This document shows, one piece after another, positions 52,271-59,196 of a DNA stretch of 64,000 bases (position 1 is the stretch's first letter; each line of letters begins with the position of its first letter). Made by a program: the position numbers and the translations under genes. The stretch comes from Lewinellaceae bacterium. GTDB lineage: Bacteria > Bacteroidota > Bacteroidia > Chitinophagales > Saprospiraceae. Where the stretch lies: assembly GCA_020636215.1 (NCBI GenBank), contig JACJYG010000006.1, forward strand, positions 806,001 to 870,000, given 5' to 3'. Under the pieces are notes generated by a model. That model searched no databases, was not told the DNA's origin, and saw nothing but the letters and a program-made list of their open reading frames with translations.

Positions 52271-53932
52271 TTTGACTTTACTACTTTTTCCTGCGCTGTA
52301 CCCGTCGTCCGAGGCTGGCCCTCATCCGAGGGCGAAACCCGGGCAGGCTAGGGCCTGTGCCGATTGGCGCCAGGGTGCGCTTTTCTTCGGCTGCCGGAGC
52401 TTTAGCGAAGGCATGCCCAGCGGGCTCTGGCTTGAAACGTGTTAGAGCAGCCGATTGCCAAGTGTTACAGGGTAGCCTTATGATGAGAAGAAATCCTGGC
52501 GATTAGTATCTTGGAGTATACCAACCCTCCAAGAGATGCTAACATTACCACCAGGATTTCAACGCACAATATCGGTTTTTTCTACGGCTTTCCGTAAAGA
52601 CGTATGGCCAAAAGCCCTTTTACTGATCACTGGCGCCATCATTTGCCCGGGCAGCCGCACGGTGTGCAACTTGCTGCGGAGCATAGGCTTACAAGCGGAG
52701 CGTTGCTTCCCCAAATATCACCGCCTGCTGAGCCAGGACAAGTGGTCCGCTAGGCGGCTGTCGGGGGTGCTGCTTAAGCTACTCGCCGATGTTTTTGTTG
52801 GCCCTGGCGAAGCCTTGGTTTTCGGCTTTGACGATACGATCGAGCGCCGCTGGGGAGCCAAGATCAAAAAGCGGGGTATTTACCGTGACCCGGTTCGCTC
52901 CTCAAAGAGCCATTTTGTCAAATGCAGCGGCCTGCGTTGGCTGTCTTTGATGCTCCTAACCGGCCTGCCCTGGCTGGAAGCTGGCGTATTTTGGGCACTT
53001 CCCGTGTTAACAGCCCTTTGCCCTTCGGAGCGCTTTTACAAGTCTCGCGGTAAGCAACCCAAAAAGCTCACCGATTGGGCCCGGCAATTAATCACCTGGT
53101 TGAGCCGCAACGCTACTGCATTAAACCGGCCAATCTATTTGACAGGAGACGGCACTTTTGCCGTTTACGAACTGCTCATGCACGCTCAAAGCCTGGATAT
53201 TGGCATGATCGTACGCATGAAGCTCAACGCCCGCTTGTTCCATTTGCCTCCCCAAAAGTGGCCCGAGAGCAAGCCAGGCCCGAAGCCCCCAAAGGGCAAA
53301 CGCTTGCTTGACATGAAAAAGCGGCTCACCGATAAGCGCATCAAATGGACGCGCGTCATCTTTTCCGAGTGGTATGGCAAGCGCCACAAAGAAATGTTGA
53401 TCACCTCGGGCGTGGCCATCTGGCATAGAAACAATGAGGTGATGGTTAAAGTCAAATGGGTACTTGTCAAAGACCCCGAAGGAGGGCTTGAACCTGTACT
53501 GCTGGCTTGCACCGACACGGAATTATCCGCCGAAAAAATCGTATCTTTCTTCGTGCGCCGCTGGCGGGTTGAAGTCACCTTCGCCGAAGTGCGCCGCCAC
53601 CTGGGCGTGGAAAGCCAGAGGCAATGGTCGGATCTGGCCATTGAACGTTCCACCCCGTGCTTGATGGCCCTTTTCTCTATCGTTTGCCTGATGGCAAACA
53701 CCTTACACCAGCGCTGCGCGATACAGCCTAATGTCACGGCCTGGTACCGGAAAACGGGCGTCACCTTCTCGGACGTCCTCTCCGCCGTGAGGCTGGAGAT
53801 ATGGCGAAAGGCCGAACTATCGATAAGCCATTTTCAGCCCCATGTCGGAAGTTATTCCGCCAAAATTCGCCACCTTTGGTTCTTGCTTACGCAAGCCGTG
53901 GCTTGACACTCGGAAAAAGTAGTAAAGTCAAA
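52271..53932 (+). mobile_element. Complete IS701/IS4-like insertion sequence
   Basis: The ends carry a perfect inverted repeat (52271-52291 against 53912-53932, 21 bp; one more base pairs on each side). The direct repeat CTAAG flanks it at 52266-52270 and 53933-53937, the target duplication (4 or 5 bp depending on where the end is set). Both ends and the transposase frame are intact, suggesting recent insertion. The 244 bp before the transposase start are non-coding. Confidence 0.88.
52536..53906 (+). CDS. Transposase, IS701/IS4-like (DDE fold)
   Basis: A 456-residue DDE transposase with the catalytic Asp of VFGFDDTIERRWG, the second Asp of YLTGDGTFAVYELL, and a Glu in a signature of the IS4 type, F-x2-R-x3-E-x6-R (in FVRRWRVEVTFAEVRRHL). 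The N-terminal part is the helical DDE_5-type domain. It is full length, with its stop six bases before the right inverted repeat. Confidence 0.9.
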   Translation: MLTLPPGFQRTISVFSTAFRKDVWPKALLLITGAIICPGSRTVCNLLRSIGLQAERCFPKYHRLLSQDKWSARRLSGVLLKLLADVFVGPGEALVFGFDDTIERRWGAKIKKRGIYRDPVRSSKSHFVKCSGLRWLSLMLLTGLPWLEAGVFWALPVLTALCPSERFYKSRGKQPKKLTDWARQLITWLSRNATALNRPIYLTGDGTFAVYELLMHAQSLDIGMIVRMKLNARLFHLPPQKWPESKPGPKPPKGKRLLDMKKRLTDKRIKWTRVIFSEWYGKRHKEMLITSGVAIWHRNNEVMVKVKWVLVKDPEGGLEPVLLACTDTELSAEKIVSFFVRRWRVEVTFAEVRRHLGVESQRQWSDLAIERSTPCLMALFSIVCLMANTLHQRCAIQPNVTAWYRKTGVTFSDVLSAVRLEIWRKAELSISHFQPHVGSYSAKIRHLWFLLTQAVA

Positions 53933-53998
53933 CTAAGGGGTGTTGAATAAAAACGGATAACAATCTATCATAGGGTAAAAAATAACCGGGGGTAATTG

Positions 53999-54030
53999 TT
54001 GTGGAAAAGCTGTTAAAACCCGTATATTTG
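53999..54030 (+). promoter_or_regulatory. tRNA promoter (TTG, 21 bp, TATATTTG)
   Basis: TTG at 53999-54001 and TATATTTG at 54023-54030 are separated by 21 bp, matching the Bacteroidota consensus, 48 bp before the tRNA. It lies between the insertion sequence and the tRNA, so tRNA expression should have survived the insertion. Confidence 0.65.
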
Positions 54031-54078
54031 CACTCGCAAAAAAGAACACCGCCTTCGCCAAGGCTCCGGCGGTCAGAG

Positions 54079-54152
54079 GGCGTGGTAGCTCAGCTGGTTA
54101 GAGCGCATGATTCATAATCATGAGGTCGGCGGTTCAAGCCCGCCTCACGCTA
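54079..54152 (+). tRNA. tRNA-Met (anticodon CAT)
   Basis: A 74-nt cloverleaf can be drawn by hand: a 7-bp acceptor stem (GGCGTGG with TCACGCT, G-T pairs at both ends), D arm GCTC/GAGC, anticodon stem CATGA/TCATG with loop TTCATAA (anticodon 54113-54115), and T arm GGCGG-TTCAAGC-CCGCC. CCA is not encoded. CAT could also be a lysidine-modified Ile tRNA, but overall form favours elongator Met. Confidence 0.9.
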
Positions 54153-54156
54153 CAGG

Positions 54157-54184
54157 AAGCACTCCAAAACGGGGTGCTTTTTTT
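54157..54184 (+). terminator. Intrinsic terminator of the tRNA
   Basis: AGCACTCC (54158-54165) pairs with GGGGTGCT (54171-54178, one T-G pair), with loop AAAAC and a T run to 54184, five bases after the tRNA. Confidence 0.85.
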
Positions 54185-54185
54185 G

Positions 54186-54346
54186 TTGGGGATAGCTCCG
54201 CTGGTTAGAGCGTCCCGATTTCATCGGGAAGGTCGGCGGTTCAAGTTTACCCGGAAGAGCGGAGCGAAGACGGGTTTACCCGGAAGAGCGGAGCGAAGAC
54301 GGGTTTACCCGGACGAGCACAGCGAAGACGGGCCCGCCTCACGCTA
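54186..54346 (+). pseudogene. tRNA pseudogene with T loop split by three 29-bp repeats
   Basis: A second tRNA-like copy follows the terminator. Its D arm differs by one base from the upstream tRNA-Met. The stretch AGGTCGGCGGTTCAAG and the 3' end CCCGCCTCACGCTAC are identical to it. An 87-bp block sits exactly between TTCAAG of the T loop and CCCGCC of the T stem, with no loss of tRNA bases. The acceptor 5' strand no longer pairs, and the anticodon arm is replaced by a self-complementary TCCCGAT/ATCGGGA. It cannot be a working tRNA. Confidence 0.85.
54246..54332 (+). repeat. Three tandem 29-bp repeats inside the tRNA pseudogene
   Basis: Units at 54246-54274, 54275-54303 and 54304-54332. The first two are identical; the third differs at three positions. 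Each begins TTTACCCGG and ends GACGGG, so CCCG/CGGG can pair within a unit. There are no spacers, so it is not a CRISPR. Related sequence occurs at 1130-1156. Confidence 0.9.
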
Positions 54347-54478
54347 CGAATTTTGGAGGGCCCAACCACAAATGGCCGAAACAGAATAGGAGTTTCGCCG
54401 TTTCCAGTTTTTACTCCTACCCAGCCTTTATCGGTTTCTTTTATTTGGGGCTATTTCAAAAAATAGTTATGTTACATA

Positions 54479-55796
54479 CAATAGTCCGTGGCGAATTTGA
54501 CGCATAGGTAAAAAAAAGGGCAAAAGCCGTAGCTTGGGAGTTCCTACACAACCGAGCTAAACTTTGCCCTATGAGCGTCAAGACACTCACAGAACAAATA
54601 TTAGGAAAAATTTCCAGAGTCAAGCGTTGGCAATATCGATTTATGGTGCATTTATTTCCATTGTGGCTATCCATCCGAGGGCGATACAACTTCGCCAACT
54701 TGTCTCGCTGGGGTGAGCTGGGCGAAGATACCTATCGCCAAAACTTTGGCCGCTCTTTCGATTGGCTGGGTTTCAACGCCATACTGGCCGGTGAAAACCT
54801 CAGCCCACACCAGGCTATTGCCTTTGACCCTTGCTTTATCCCTAAGAGCGGCAAGCACACCCCGGGCATCGGCTATTATTATTCGGGTTGTGCGGGCCGA
54901 GAGTTGCGAGGGTTGGAGTTTTGCGGCATTGCAGCCATTGATTTATCCGATAAGGCGGCTCTACACCTGGAAGCTGTTCAAACCCTAGGCTTGCAGGCGG
55001 AGGAAACCCTACTAAGCTTTTACGCCCGTATCCTTCGTGAGCGGAAGGAGGCTTTGTTAGCGTTATCCAAATATGTGGTTGCCGATGCCTTTTTCGCTCG
55101 CCAGCCCTTTGTGGATGCGCTGCTGGAAGAGGGTTTTCACCTCATCACCCGCTTGCGTAAAGACGTCCGGCTGCGTTATCTGTACCATGGCCCACGCCAT
55201 AAAGGCAAGGGGCGGCCCAAAACTTATGATGGGCGTATCGACATCAAAGCCTTGCGGCCTGATTACTTCACCCCCTGTGCTCAAGCCGAGGATGGTTCTT
55301 GGATCGCCTACCATGCTGTGGCTAACGTGCAATCCTGGAAGCGCAATGCCCGCGTGGTGATCGTTCACCATTTGGATCAGCAGGGAAATATCAAGTCGGC
55401 CAAAATCTATGCTTGCACAGATTTGGACCTCGACGGCGCCGAAGTATTGCATGCCTATCAATGCCGTTTCCAGATCGAATTCCTCTACCGGGACGCTAAG
55501 CAATATGCAGGGTTGGCCCAGTGTCAGGCTCGCAGCGAAAAAAAGCTTCATTTCCACCTCAATACCGCCCTGACGGCGGTGTCGCTGGCCAAAGTGGCGC
55601 ACCACTTGCACAGGCCTGCACACGAGCGGGGAGCTTTCTCCATGGCCGACATTAAAACCCAGTATGCCAACGATTTACTGCTGAGCCGATTTATTGCCAC
55701 GTTTGGCATCGGCTCACAGATGTCAAAAATTAATTCTATCCGCGAGCGCCTCAGAAAACTCGGCAGCATCGCCGCCTGATTCGCCACGGACTATTG
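54479..55796 (+). mobile_element. Complete IS4-family-like insertion sequence
   Basis: Perfect 18-bp terminal inverted repeats: CAATAGTCCGTGGCGAAT at 54479-54496 and its complement at 55779-55796. They are flanked by the direct repeat ACATA (54474-54478 and 55797-55801), a 5-bp target duplication. The element is 1318 bp, and the right inverted repeat starts on the last base of the transposase stop codon. Confidence 0.93.
54571..55779 (+). CDS. IS4-family-like transposase
   Basis: A 402-residue DDE transposase. Asp residues are in AFDPCFIPKSGKHTPG and VVADAFFARQPF. The Glu lies in an exact IS4 signature Y-x2-R-x3-E-x6-K (YQCRFQIEFLYRDAK). The frame is intact and flanked by perfect inverted repeats, so the element may be active. 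Confidence 0.93.
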   Translation: MSVKTLTEQILGKISRVKRWQYRFMVHLFPLWLSIRGRYNFANLSRWGELGEDTYRQNFGRSFDWLGFNAILAGENLSPHQAIAFDPCFIPKSGKHTPGIGYYYSGCAGRELRGLEFCGIAAIDLSDKAALHLEAVQTLGLQAEETLLSFYARILRERKEALLALSKYVVADAFFARQPFVDALLEEGFHLITRLRKDVRLRYLYHGPRHKGKGRPKTYDGRIDIKALRPDYFTPCAQAEDGSWIAYHAVANVQSWKRNARVVIVHHLDQQGNIKSAKIYACTDLDLDGAEVLHAYQCRFQIEFLYRDAKQYAGLAQCQARSEKKLHFHLNTALTAVSLAKVAHHLHRPAHERGAFSMADIKTQYANDLLLSRFIATFGIGSQMSKINSIRERLRKLGSIAA

Positions 55797-56005
55797 ACAT
55801 AAGCTTTTAAAAAAAAATATTTTCTCAAACCCCTGGCTATATGGTTGGGAAATCCGAAAAGGACGTCCACCACAGAACCGATACTTTTGAATCCAGGCGA
55901 TCCGCTTTCAGGTGGATTAAAAGGATATTAGGGGCGTATTAAGAAATGATCAATTTTGAAATTCATCGCAATTCTTAGTGCTTGCTTGGAGGCCACCTCC
56001 GCCAT

Positions 56006-56314
56006 TTAGCTGGCATCCCAGGGCGTATCCTGCCACCCACTGATCACCCCATTATCCCCACAAACCGGGCACTGCCAAACAATTTGATCGGTCTCCAAGT
56101 CCAAAAGCGCCTGGATTTTCCCCTGGCATGGTTTTCGGCCAGGACGGCGGCGGCATTTAATGCTGCTATCCAGAAAAGATTCGTCGTCAAAGGAAGTGGC
56201 AAAGGTGACAATCGATCCGAAGTAATTCGCTAATCTCCTCGTGGGACGATTCATGGTAGGGGCAATTGAACCTTCTTTATCGAGGTAATGCTGCATGTTT
56301 ATGATCCAGGCCAT
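56006..56314 (-). CDS. Small conserved protein with zinc-ribbon-like Cys
   Basis: A 102-residue protein with CRRRPGRKPCQGKI and QCPVCGDNGVISGW, giving four Cys arranged as a probable zinc-binding unit. The N-terminus MAWIINMQHYLD and the ANYFGSIV block match a widespread conserved hypothetical family that I recall but cannot name. It lies between the IS4-like element and the island genes on the opposite strand. No promoter is evident. Confidence 0.65.
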   Translation of the reverse strand: MAWIINMQHYLDKEGSIAPTMNRPTRRLANYFGSIVTFATSFDDESFLDSSIKCRRRPGRKPCQGKIQALLDLETDQIVWQCPVCGDNGVISGWQDTPWDAS

Positions 56315-56450
56315 AGGGAGGAAATTTGAGTGTGGAGATTATTTGATAAAGGTAGTGCAGAACCTGGATTATTCTCCGTATTGGAAGGAAATGGCCATTG
56401 TACCCTACTTCTTGCGGAGTAGTATTAGTGAGTTTTTGAAAGCGTGGTGA
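56295..56450 (+). CDS. Possible small ORF (51 codons), low confidence
   Basis: An ATG-started frame encoding a peptide with protein-like composition, including VVQNLDYSPYWKEMAIVPYF. It overlaps the 5' end of the minus-strand zinc-ribbon gene by 20 bp. It could be a fragment of a larger decayed gene. The remaining bases to 56659 hold no other convincing frame. Confidence 0.25.
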   Translation: MFMIQAIGRKFECGDYLIKVVQNLDYSPYWKEMAIVPYFLRSSISEFLKAW

Positions 56451-56659
56451 AAGCGGCATGCCTTTTCAAGAAGCTGAAATTTTTCATATTAAATCTCAGT
56501 TCTCCTGGTTCCCAAAATGTGAAACAGGCTCGAAGAGCGGTCCGCAGCATTAACTGGCCGACGCGCATCCCCAACTTCTCCCATTTTCTTATTCCCGATG
56601 GACCAGCCTGCAGTATCCCCACGGCTATTGAGAAAGAGCAGAATAATCCCCAATGATCA

Positions 56660-58732
56660 ATGGCTTACCACCTCATAAAACATTACCTTAGCATCCGTAA
56701 AAGAATCCATGACTTTATGACCATCATCTTCCGAAAGGACGCTTTTTTATACCAGCTTTTCCCGGAATTGGAGGGGATCGATCTCGAAAATGAGGCAGAA
56801 TTGGAAAAAGCCTTGCGCAATGTTTCTTCTTATGAAGGCTATACCCCCAAAGTAAAGGTCACTAACGACACTGTTACCATCGAAATTGGGGAAGAAGAGG
56901 CCCGGAAAGTTACCGAACAACACCGGCGGATCGTGCAATTGGCAGAAAAAGGGGACTTCGAACCGGCAAAAAAGCTCCTCATTCCTCTGTTGGAAGAGGG
57001 CAGCCGAAATGCTGACCTATACCGGATCTACGGGCAAATACTGGAACAGGAAGGAGAACCGGTAGCGGCTATGGACCAGCTGATCGAAGCGCTCCGGTGG
57101 GACCCCAGGAATACAGAGGCCCTGATCATGATGGGCAACATCTTTGCCAACTACCGGAATGATGTGGATACGGCGCAACTTTACTACAACCAGGTGGTGG
57201 CGATCAAGCCCGGCAACTACCTGGCGCTAAACAATATCGCCGGGGTGCTGGCAAAATCCGGAAAGCTGGAAACGGCACTGGAGTTTTTTGAAAAAGCACG
57301 GACAGCGCAACCGAATTACCCCAATACCCTTTACGGCATCGCTTTGACCCACTATCACCTGAAGGATCTGTACCCGGCTTTCGATTTCGCTTCCCAGGCC
57401 ATGAAGGCAAGCCTCCAGTGGAAAGAGTGGAATGATGCTTTGGCCCAATCTGCTCAAGGCTTGATGATAGAGGCCGCTCAGCAGATCCAGGGGGAGGTAG
57501 AGGCTCAGGAACTTTTTTCCGGACTATTGAAGGAGTTGGAAACAAAGACGGGCAAGAGGATCGATGTCATTGTTGACAATGGCATTCCAACTGCTGCAAA
57601 GATCGAGATCGCAGAATATCGGGGCCGTAGCCACCACATCGTACGCTACAAAGAGCACGCGCCGGGCGTAGCCCACCTGGTCATGCACGAACTGATCCAC
57701 CTGGAGTTGATACAGGAGGCAAGGGGCTTGAACGAGAACAAGCTATTCACCACCAATGACAGGAACCGGGAGGCTTTCTGGAGAAAGGCGGAGCTGGAAA
57801 AGAAAAAGATGCTCAAGGGAGGTGTCGACAAAGGCCGGATAGATGCCTTCCTCACCCAACTGTTTGATGGCATCAACCTGCAGATCTACAATGCCCCGAT
57901 CGACCTGTTCATCGAGCAGCGCCTGTACGGCCGCTACGAAAAACTGCGCCCGATCCAGTTCCTGAGCTTGCTGAACCTGCTGCGGGAAGCCATTGCCGGC
58001 GCCAACAATGAAACGGCGAAAAAGATATCGCCGAAATTTGTCCGGGATGCCAATATTGTGCTCACTTTCACCCAGCTTTTCCAGTTCCGGGAGCTCTTTG
58101 GGGTAGACTTGCCCAACCAGATCAGGGAGCCCCTGCTTGAGAAGAAAGCAAGGACAATTTACCAGGAATACCTTCGCATGAAGGAGGATAAAGGGCCAGG
58201 GGAAGAATACGACCTGATCGAATGGTGGGCGGAGGATGTCAAGCTGAGGCCTTATTTCAACCTGGTGGAAGAGCAAGCATCCTCCTCATCAACTTCCCAA
58301 GCCGAGCCCTCCTTTAAACTGCCGGAAGAACTGATCGAAGAACTGGAAAAGGACCCTTTCCAATTGGATACCGGCCGGGCTTTCCAGGATGCCGAAATGA
58401 AAAAATTTATCGATGCGCAAAGAAACAAAGGGACCAACATGGCCGTAGTAATGTATATGGCCGATGCCTTGCAGCGTTTTTCCGGAATGAGTAAGGACAA
58501 GGTGCGGGAGGTCGGGTTTGAGATCGCTCATCTGGGCCGGTTTGGGATCAACCCGGAGCAGAAGGAAACCTACCACTTAAGTTCTATGCCGGGGAATACC
58601 TTTAGCGGATGGAAACTGCTGGCCTACATGTATGTGAGTTGGTCTATCTTCGATCCGTCCATGGTGAAGGAACTCCAGCTCGACTTTGCAGAGGAATACA
58701 AGCTGGCCCGAACGCTGGCCGGTAAAAAATAG
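56660..58732 (+). CDS. TPR protein with central HExxH metallopeptidase-like motif
   Basis: A 690-residue cytosolic protein of no family I can name. Residues about 95-265 are TPR repeats (VAAMDQLIEALRWDPRNTEAL, then ALNNIAGVLAKSGKLETALEFF). At residues 343-347 the sequence HELIH within VAHLVMHELIHLELIQEA is a classic HExxH zinc motif preceded by a hydrophobic strand, as in ImmA/IrrE- and M48/M78-like enzymes. The C-terminal half is helical and ends with a ~150-residue domain. A Met 19 codons in (56717) is an alternative start. It lies upstream of the MazG-like/helicase operon on the same strand. Confidence 0.8.
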   Translation: MAYHLIKHYLSIRKRIHDFMTIIFRKDAFLYQLFPELEGIDLENEAELEKALRNVSSYEGYTPKVKVTNDTVTIEIGEEEARKVTEQHRRIVQLAEKGDFEPAKKLLIPLLEEGSRNADLYRIYGQILEQEGEPVAAMDQLIEALRWDPRNTEALIMMGNIFANYRNDVDTAQLYYNQVVAIKPGNYLALNNIAGVLAKSGKLETALEFFEKARTAQPNYPNTLYGIALTHYHLKDLYPAFDFASQAMKASLQWKEWNDALAQSAQGLMIEAAQQIQGEVEAQELFSGLLKELETKTGKRIDVIVDNGIPTAAKIEIAEYRGRSHHIVRYKEHAPGVAHLVMHELIHLELIQEARGLNENKLFTTNDRNREAFWRKAELEKKKMLKGGVDKGRIDAFLTQLFDGINLQIYNAPIDLFIEQRLYGRYEKLRPIQFLSLLNLLREAIAGANNETAKKISPKFVRDANIVLTFTQLFQFRELFGVDLPNQIREPLLEKKARTIYQEYLRMKEDKGPGEEYDLIEWWAEDVKLRPYFNLVEEQASSSSTSQAEPSFKLPEELIEELEKDPFQLDTGRAFQDAEMKKFIDAQRNKGTNMAVVMYMADALQRFSGMSKDKVREVGFEIAHLGRFGINPEQKETYHLSSMPGNTFSGWKLLAYMYVSWSIFDPSMVKELQLDFAEEYKLARTLAGKK

Positions 58733-58738
58733 GCCTTC

Positions 58739-58840
58739 TTTGACAGATTCGGTGGACAGCACTTCACGCGGAGGCGATGCGACTAAAAGGAGCAGGGGGT
58801 TCGGGTGAAGTGCTGTCTATAAAACACAGGATTTGTCAAA
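58739..58840 (+). promoter_or_regulatory. Nested palindrome in the leader of the MazG-like/helicase operon
   Basis: A perfect 13-bp inverted repeat, GACAGCACTTCAC (58755-58767) and GTGAAGTGCTGTC (58805-58817), is nested inside a 7-bp one, TTTGACA (58739-58745) and TGTCAAA (58834-58840). It lies 18 bp before the MazG-like start and seven bases after the upstream stop. There is no T run, so an operator or regulatory hairpin is likelier than a terminator. Confidence 0.6.
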
Positions 58841-58857
58841 GAACCAAAATAAATGCC

Positions 58858-59196
58858 ATGGGAGACCTACAGGAACTAATCAGCAAGCTTGTCCAATTCC
58901 GGGATGCAAGAGATTGGAAGCAATTCCATAAACCCAAAGACCTGTCGGCTGCCATAGCGATCGAAGCGGGGGAACTCCAGGAACTGTTTCTCTGGAAAGG
59001 GGATGCCGAGGCTGCTCAGGCCGACCGGGAAAGAGTGGCCGAGGAACTGGCTGATATTTTTGCCTTTGCGCTATTGCTGGCGGAGCACTACGATTTTGAC
59101 GTGAAGGAAATTATCCTGAAGAAGATGGCGCAGAATGGGGAAAAGTATCCGGTCGAAAAGACTAAGGGGAGCGCTAAGAAATACAATGAATTATGA
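58858..59196 (+). CDS. MazG-like nucleotide pyrophosphohydrolase (RS21-C6/dCTPase type)
   Basis: A 112-residue all-helical NTP pyrophosphohydrolase. The start at 58858 (MGDLQELISKLVQFRDARDW) fits the family; the open frame extends upstream through the palindrome and is rejected. The metal-binding ExxE is in IAIEAGELQELFLW, and ExxD is in VAEELADIFAFALLLAEHYD. Members hydrolyse (d)NTPs, in some cases modified dCTP, to monophosphates, cleaning or depleting nucleotide pools. Its stop overlaps the next start (ATGA at 59193-59196), indicating translational coupling with the helicase protein. Confidence 0.9.
   Translation: MGDLQELISKLVQFRDARDWKQFHKPKDLSAAIAIEAGELQELFLWKGDAEAAQADRERVAEELADIFAFALLLAEHYDFDVKEIILKKMAQNGEKYPVEKTKGSAKKYNEL

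Noticed and set aside
54246..54332. Three 29-bp repeats considered as a CRISPR array
   Set aside because: The units are directly contiguous with no spacers, lie inside a tRNA copy, and no cas genes are nearby.
56425..56622. Minus-strand ORF of 65 codons upstream of the TPR-HExxH gene
   Set aside because: No recognisable motif, overlaps the small plus-strand frame on the other strand, and composition is ambiguous; support is too weak to list.
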